Part shown: piece by piece, positions 61,986 to 64,000 of the stretch
Layout: the number at the start of each line of letters is the position of its first letter
Position numbering within the stretch: position 1 is the stretch's first letter
Origin: JAIQFL01 sp035295745
Lineage (GTDB): Bacteria; Acidobacteriota; Terriglobia; Bryobacterales; Bryobacteraceae
Assembly (NCBI GenBank): GCA_035295745.1
Contig: DATGIL010000054.1
Span: forward strand, 62,001 to 126,000
Length of the DNA: 64,000 nt
Direction: 5' to 3'
Program-made: the position numbers and the translations under genes
Notes under the pieces: generated by a model
What the model saw: the letters and a program-made list of their open reading frames with translations, nothing else
Databases searched by the model: none
Told to the model about the DNA's origin: nothing

Positions 61986-62430
61986 CGCCCCGGATGTCCG
62001 CCTCAAAAACCGACAGCCAGTTTCCTGTGATCCTGTTGGCTGTCTGGCTCGGCGGCGTCATATTCGGGCCTGCCTTCTGGGTTCCGGTTCCGGTGCTTCG
62101 GCAGATTCGAGCCGTGTGAAGTGCGGCGACACCCCTGCATCGCAGTCTGCCGATTCCCGTGTTTTCATCCTCAGCACGCTTGGAACCGGGTGTCTTCGGA
62201 TACTCAAGCCGATCTTAATCCTCCCGCAAGGTACCAAGCACCTGACGCCGCCGCTGTTAGAAGCTGTTCTTCCCCCCGAACTGCCACTTCCGCCGCACAG
62301 ACAATCTCACCGTAGCGGTACACATTGTGGAAACCATCTTCTGGTTTCACCCCATAGTCTGGTGGATCCGCAGGCAGTTGCTGCTGGAGAGGGAGCGCGC
62401 TTGCGACGAACACGTGTTAAAGGCTGTGGG
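61986..62430 (+). pseudogene. Remnant of an M56 (BlaR1/MecR1-type) peptidase
   Basis: Three frames together spell M56 family segments in order: ILLAVWLGGVIFGPAFW (membrane helix), LEPGVFGYS / ILKPILILPQGTKHLTPPLLEAVL, then HFRRTDNLTVAVHIVETIF, WFHPIVWWIRRQLLLERERA and CDEHVL. In intact M56 proteins these are continuous (LEPGVFG.F.P.L.LP.G, HELCHVRRRDNL, FWFHPLVWW, RERACDE). Here at least two frameshifts and several stops intervene, and the HExxH zinc site is broken (PEL with a lost base). The C-terminal sensor part is missing. Confidence 0.75.
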
Positions 62431-62542
62431 CGATTCCCACGTCGGTCGGAGTATCGCAGCGCGAGTTTGGTTTCCGTACGGGTTTCCTTTCCGTACGAGT
62501 CCACTGGCTATGCAAGAATAGTGCAGACAAGGAGATGAACAT

Positions 62543-63832
62543 ATGGGATGCCGCCGCGTGAACCGGTTCCTTTGGTCTGTGGCATTATTTCTGGGCAGCA
62601 GTTCGCTCATGCCGGCCCAGACGACGGGGACCCCGGTTTTCTCGAAAGACATTGCACCGATCCTCTATCGACATTGCGCAAGCTGCCATCGCGCCGGCCA
62701 GATCGCACCCATGTCGCTGCTCTCCTACGAAGAGGTGCGTCCCTGGGCAGCGTCGATTCGGGAGAAGGTGGCGACGGGAGCGATGCCTCCGTGGCACTCC
62801 GCCGCTCCCACGGGTCAGTTTTCCAATGACCGCCGGCTGAGTAATGCCGAGAAAGGGCTGATCTCACGATGGGTAGCCGGAGGCGCTCCGAAGGGCGACG
62901 TCAAAGACCTGCCGCCGGTACCTGTGTTTGCGGACGATTGGGAGATCGGGAAGCCAGATGCAGTGATCACGATGCCGGAGCCGTATGTGCTGCCCGCGCG
63001 CGGCACGATCGGCTATCAGAATGTCACAGTGCCGACGAACTTCACAGAGGACAAATGGATTCAGGCCATCGAAGTCCGGCCCGGCACACGAAGCGTGGTA
63101 CACCACATCCTCGTCTTCGTGGTCGGGACACGGCAGGGCCAAGCCTACACTCAGATCGTGCCGCAACAGCCGCCCCGTCCGCAAAACCCACCAAATCGAC
63201 CATCAACCAGGAAGCCCGAATCGCTGATTGCAACGACCGCCCCAGGAACGAACGCCATGGTGTTTCCGCCCGGCACGGCGATGATGATTCCTGCAGGCGC
63301 CAGCCTTCGATTTCAGATTCACTACACAACCAATGGCAAGGAGGTCAGCGACCAATCCAGTGTGGGTGTGATCTTTGCAAAGGAGCCGCCGGACAGGGAG
63401 ATGCATACCAGCGCCTTTTTCAACCCGCAACTGGTCTTGCCCGCCGGGGCTGCGGACGTAGCGGTGCCGACTGCCATCCAGTTCGATAAAGATGTGCACC
63501 TCACCGCGCTGTTCCCCCACACCCATCTGCGTGGAAAGAGCTGGGACTACAAGATCGTTTATCCGGATGGCCGTACGGAGACGGTGCTCCCCGTACCGCA
63601 TTACGATTTCAATTGGCAGACGTACTATATCTTCGCGACCCCGCTTACCGTTCCTAAGGGATCGAAGCTTGAGGCCGTTGCACACTACGACAACTCTGCC
63701 AATAACGCGTCGAATCCTGATCCCACGAAGGAAGTTCGCTGGGGTGAACAGACCTGGGATGAGATGCAGTATTCCGGCATCAATTACACTGTTGACGATG
63801 AGTCCCCGAAGCGTCCGACCAATAACCAATGA
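62543..63832 (+). CDS. Exported cytochrome c-copper monooxygenase-like protein
   Basis: 429 residues; AAGGAG precedes the ATG. Signal peptide (...SSSLMPAQ), then a PSD1-like c-type heme site C45-AS-C48-H49 and PxxxPPWHS (GAMPPWHSAAPTGQF). From about 130 on the sequence resembles copper type II ascorbate-dependent monooxygenase (PHM-like) domains with SVVHHILVF (His-His) and LFPHTHLRGKSWDY (His-x-His) copper-ligand candidates. A heme protein joined to a two-copper PHM fold; substrate unknown. Confidence 0.82.
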   Translation: MGCRRVNRFLWSVALFLGSSSLMPAQTTGTPVFSKDIAPILYRHCASCHRAGQIAPMSLLSYEEVRPWAASIREKVATGAMPPWHSAAPTGQFSNDRRLSNAEKGLISRWVAGGAPKGDVKDLPPVPVFADDWEIGKPDAVITMPEPYVLPARGTIGYQNVTVPTNFTEDKWIQAIEVRPGTRSVVHHILVFVVGTRQGQAYTQIVPQQPPRPQNPPNRPSTRKPESLIATTAPGTNAMVFPPGTAMMIPAGASLRFQIHYTTNGKEVSDQSSVGVIFAKEPPDREMHTSAFFNPQLVLPAGAADVAVPTAIQFDKDVHLTALFPHTHLRGKSWDYKIVYPDGRTETVLPVPHYDFNWQTYYIFATPLTVPKGSKLEAVAHYDNSANNASNPDPTKEVRWGEQTWDEMQYSGINYTVDDESPKRPTNNQ

Positions 63833-63901
63833 ACCGCGCCGAGGGTAAGGCCCTCGATCGACCTGGAGTTGTTCGGATTGGAAGGCCGCCACTTGCTGAC
63901 G

Positions 63902-64000
63902 ATGGCGCTCGCCGCAATGCTGTTGAGTGGGATCGCGTGCACTGTGGGAGACATTCCGGCTCTACGTGATGCGCCCTTGCCTGCATGGGCGCCAGCGCAG
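63902..64000 (+). CDS. Possible 5' end of a further gene (truncated)
   Basis: A frame open to the window end reads MALAAMLLSGIACTVGDIPA, which looks like a signal peptide or membrane helix. It is 70 bp after the cytochrome gene. Too short to assign; the true start may lie slightly upstream. Confidence 0.25.
   Translation, partial: MALAAMLLSGIACTVGDIPALRDAPLPAWAPAQ

Overview
The window looks like chromosomal DNA of an acidobacterium of the Solibacter/Bryobacter type. The sequence is GC-rich and carries several families expanded in that group: a TIGR03435 paralogue (36786-37766), two VWFA-related TIGR03436-type proteins (10843-12576 and 44668-45612), a DUF1592/DUF1552 cytochrome pair (25959-30388), a Tat-exported amidase and many secreted Sec-dependent proteins. 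There are no rRNA or tRNA genes, CRISPR arrays, transposases or phage genes that I can see. Taxonomy is an inference from gene families, not from a marker gene.

Region 1 (1-23735) is mostly housekeeping: a truncated TPP enzyme, a Rieske/FAD reductase, solitary nuoB, pgeF, a TMTC-like glycosyltransferase with TPRs, nth, an alginate-lyase-like protein coupled to a VWFA protein, an amidase, purA, rsmE, then ruvA-ruvB-folK-recQ and recX. Region 2 (23854-38320) holds an amidohydrolase-cyclophilin fusion downstream of the DUF1552/DUF1592 pair, an ankyrin protein with a PQQ-type propeller protein, a TOBE protein, xthA and a membrane acyltransferase.

Region 3 (38321-48197, minus strand) is a compact gene train: GH130, GT4, GH130, large GT4 fusion, class D-like sortase, VWA protein, malic enzyme and a secreted protein ending in a duplicated LPATA-type sorting tail. 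Four junctions are 4-bp ATGA overlaps, so sortase, VWA protein and glycan enzymes are probably co-translated.

Region 4 (48198-60224) carries small envelope proteins, a phospholipase C-like protein, a PAS-PAS-PAS sigma-54 activator flanked by two receiver-only response regulators, and a plus-strand gene string SYLF - hypotheticals - groES - groEL - two small proteins. Three intergenic regions here share an unusual site, [C/G]GTCA-N2-TGACC-N6-GGTCA. In two of them it lies exactly 64 nt (by hand count) from a GG-N10-GC (-24/-12) element. I read this as a local sigma-54 regulon controlled by the activator at 52652-54772, possibly including an accessory chaperonin. This is the most interesting signal in the window.

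Region 5 (60417-64000) has a YkuD-like HGG...SAGC protein next to a secreted protein, a wrecked M56/BlaR1-type peptidase gene, and a cytochrome fused to a copper monooxygenase-like domain. Two dispersed repeat families occur between genes: a 51-bp double hairpin (5 copies) and a CTCCCTCACGGTCGCGGCTCG element.
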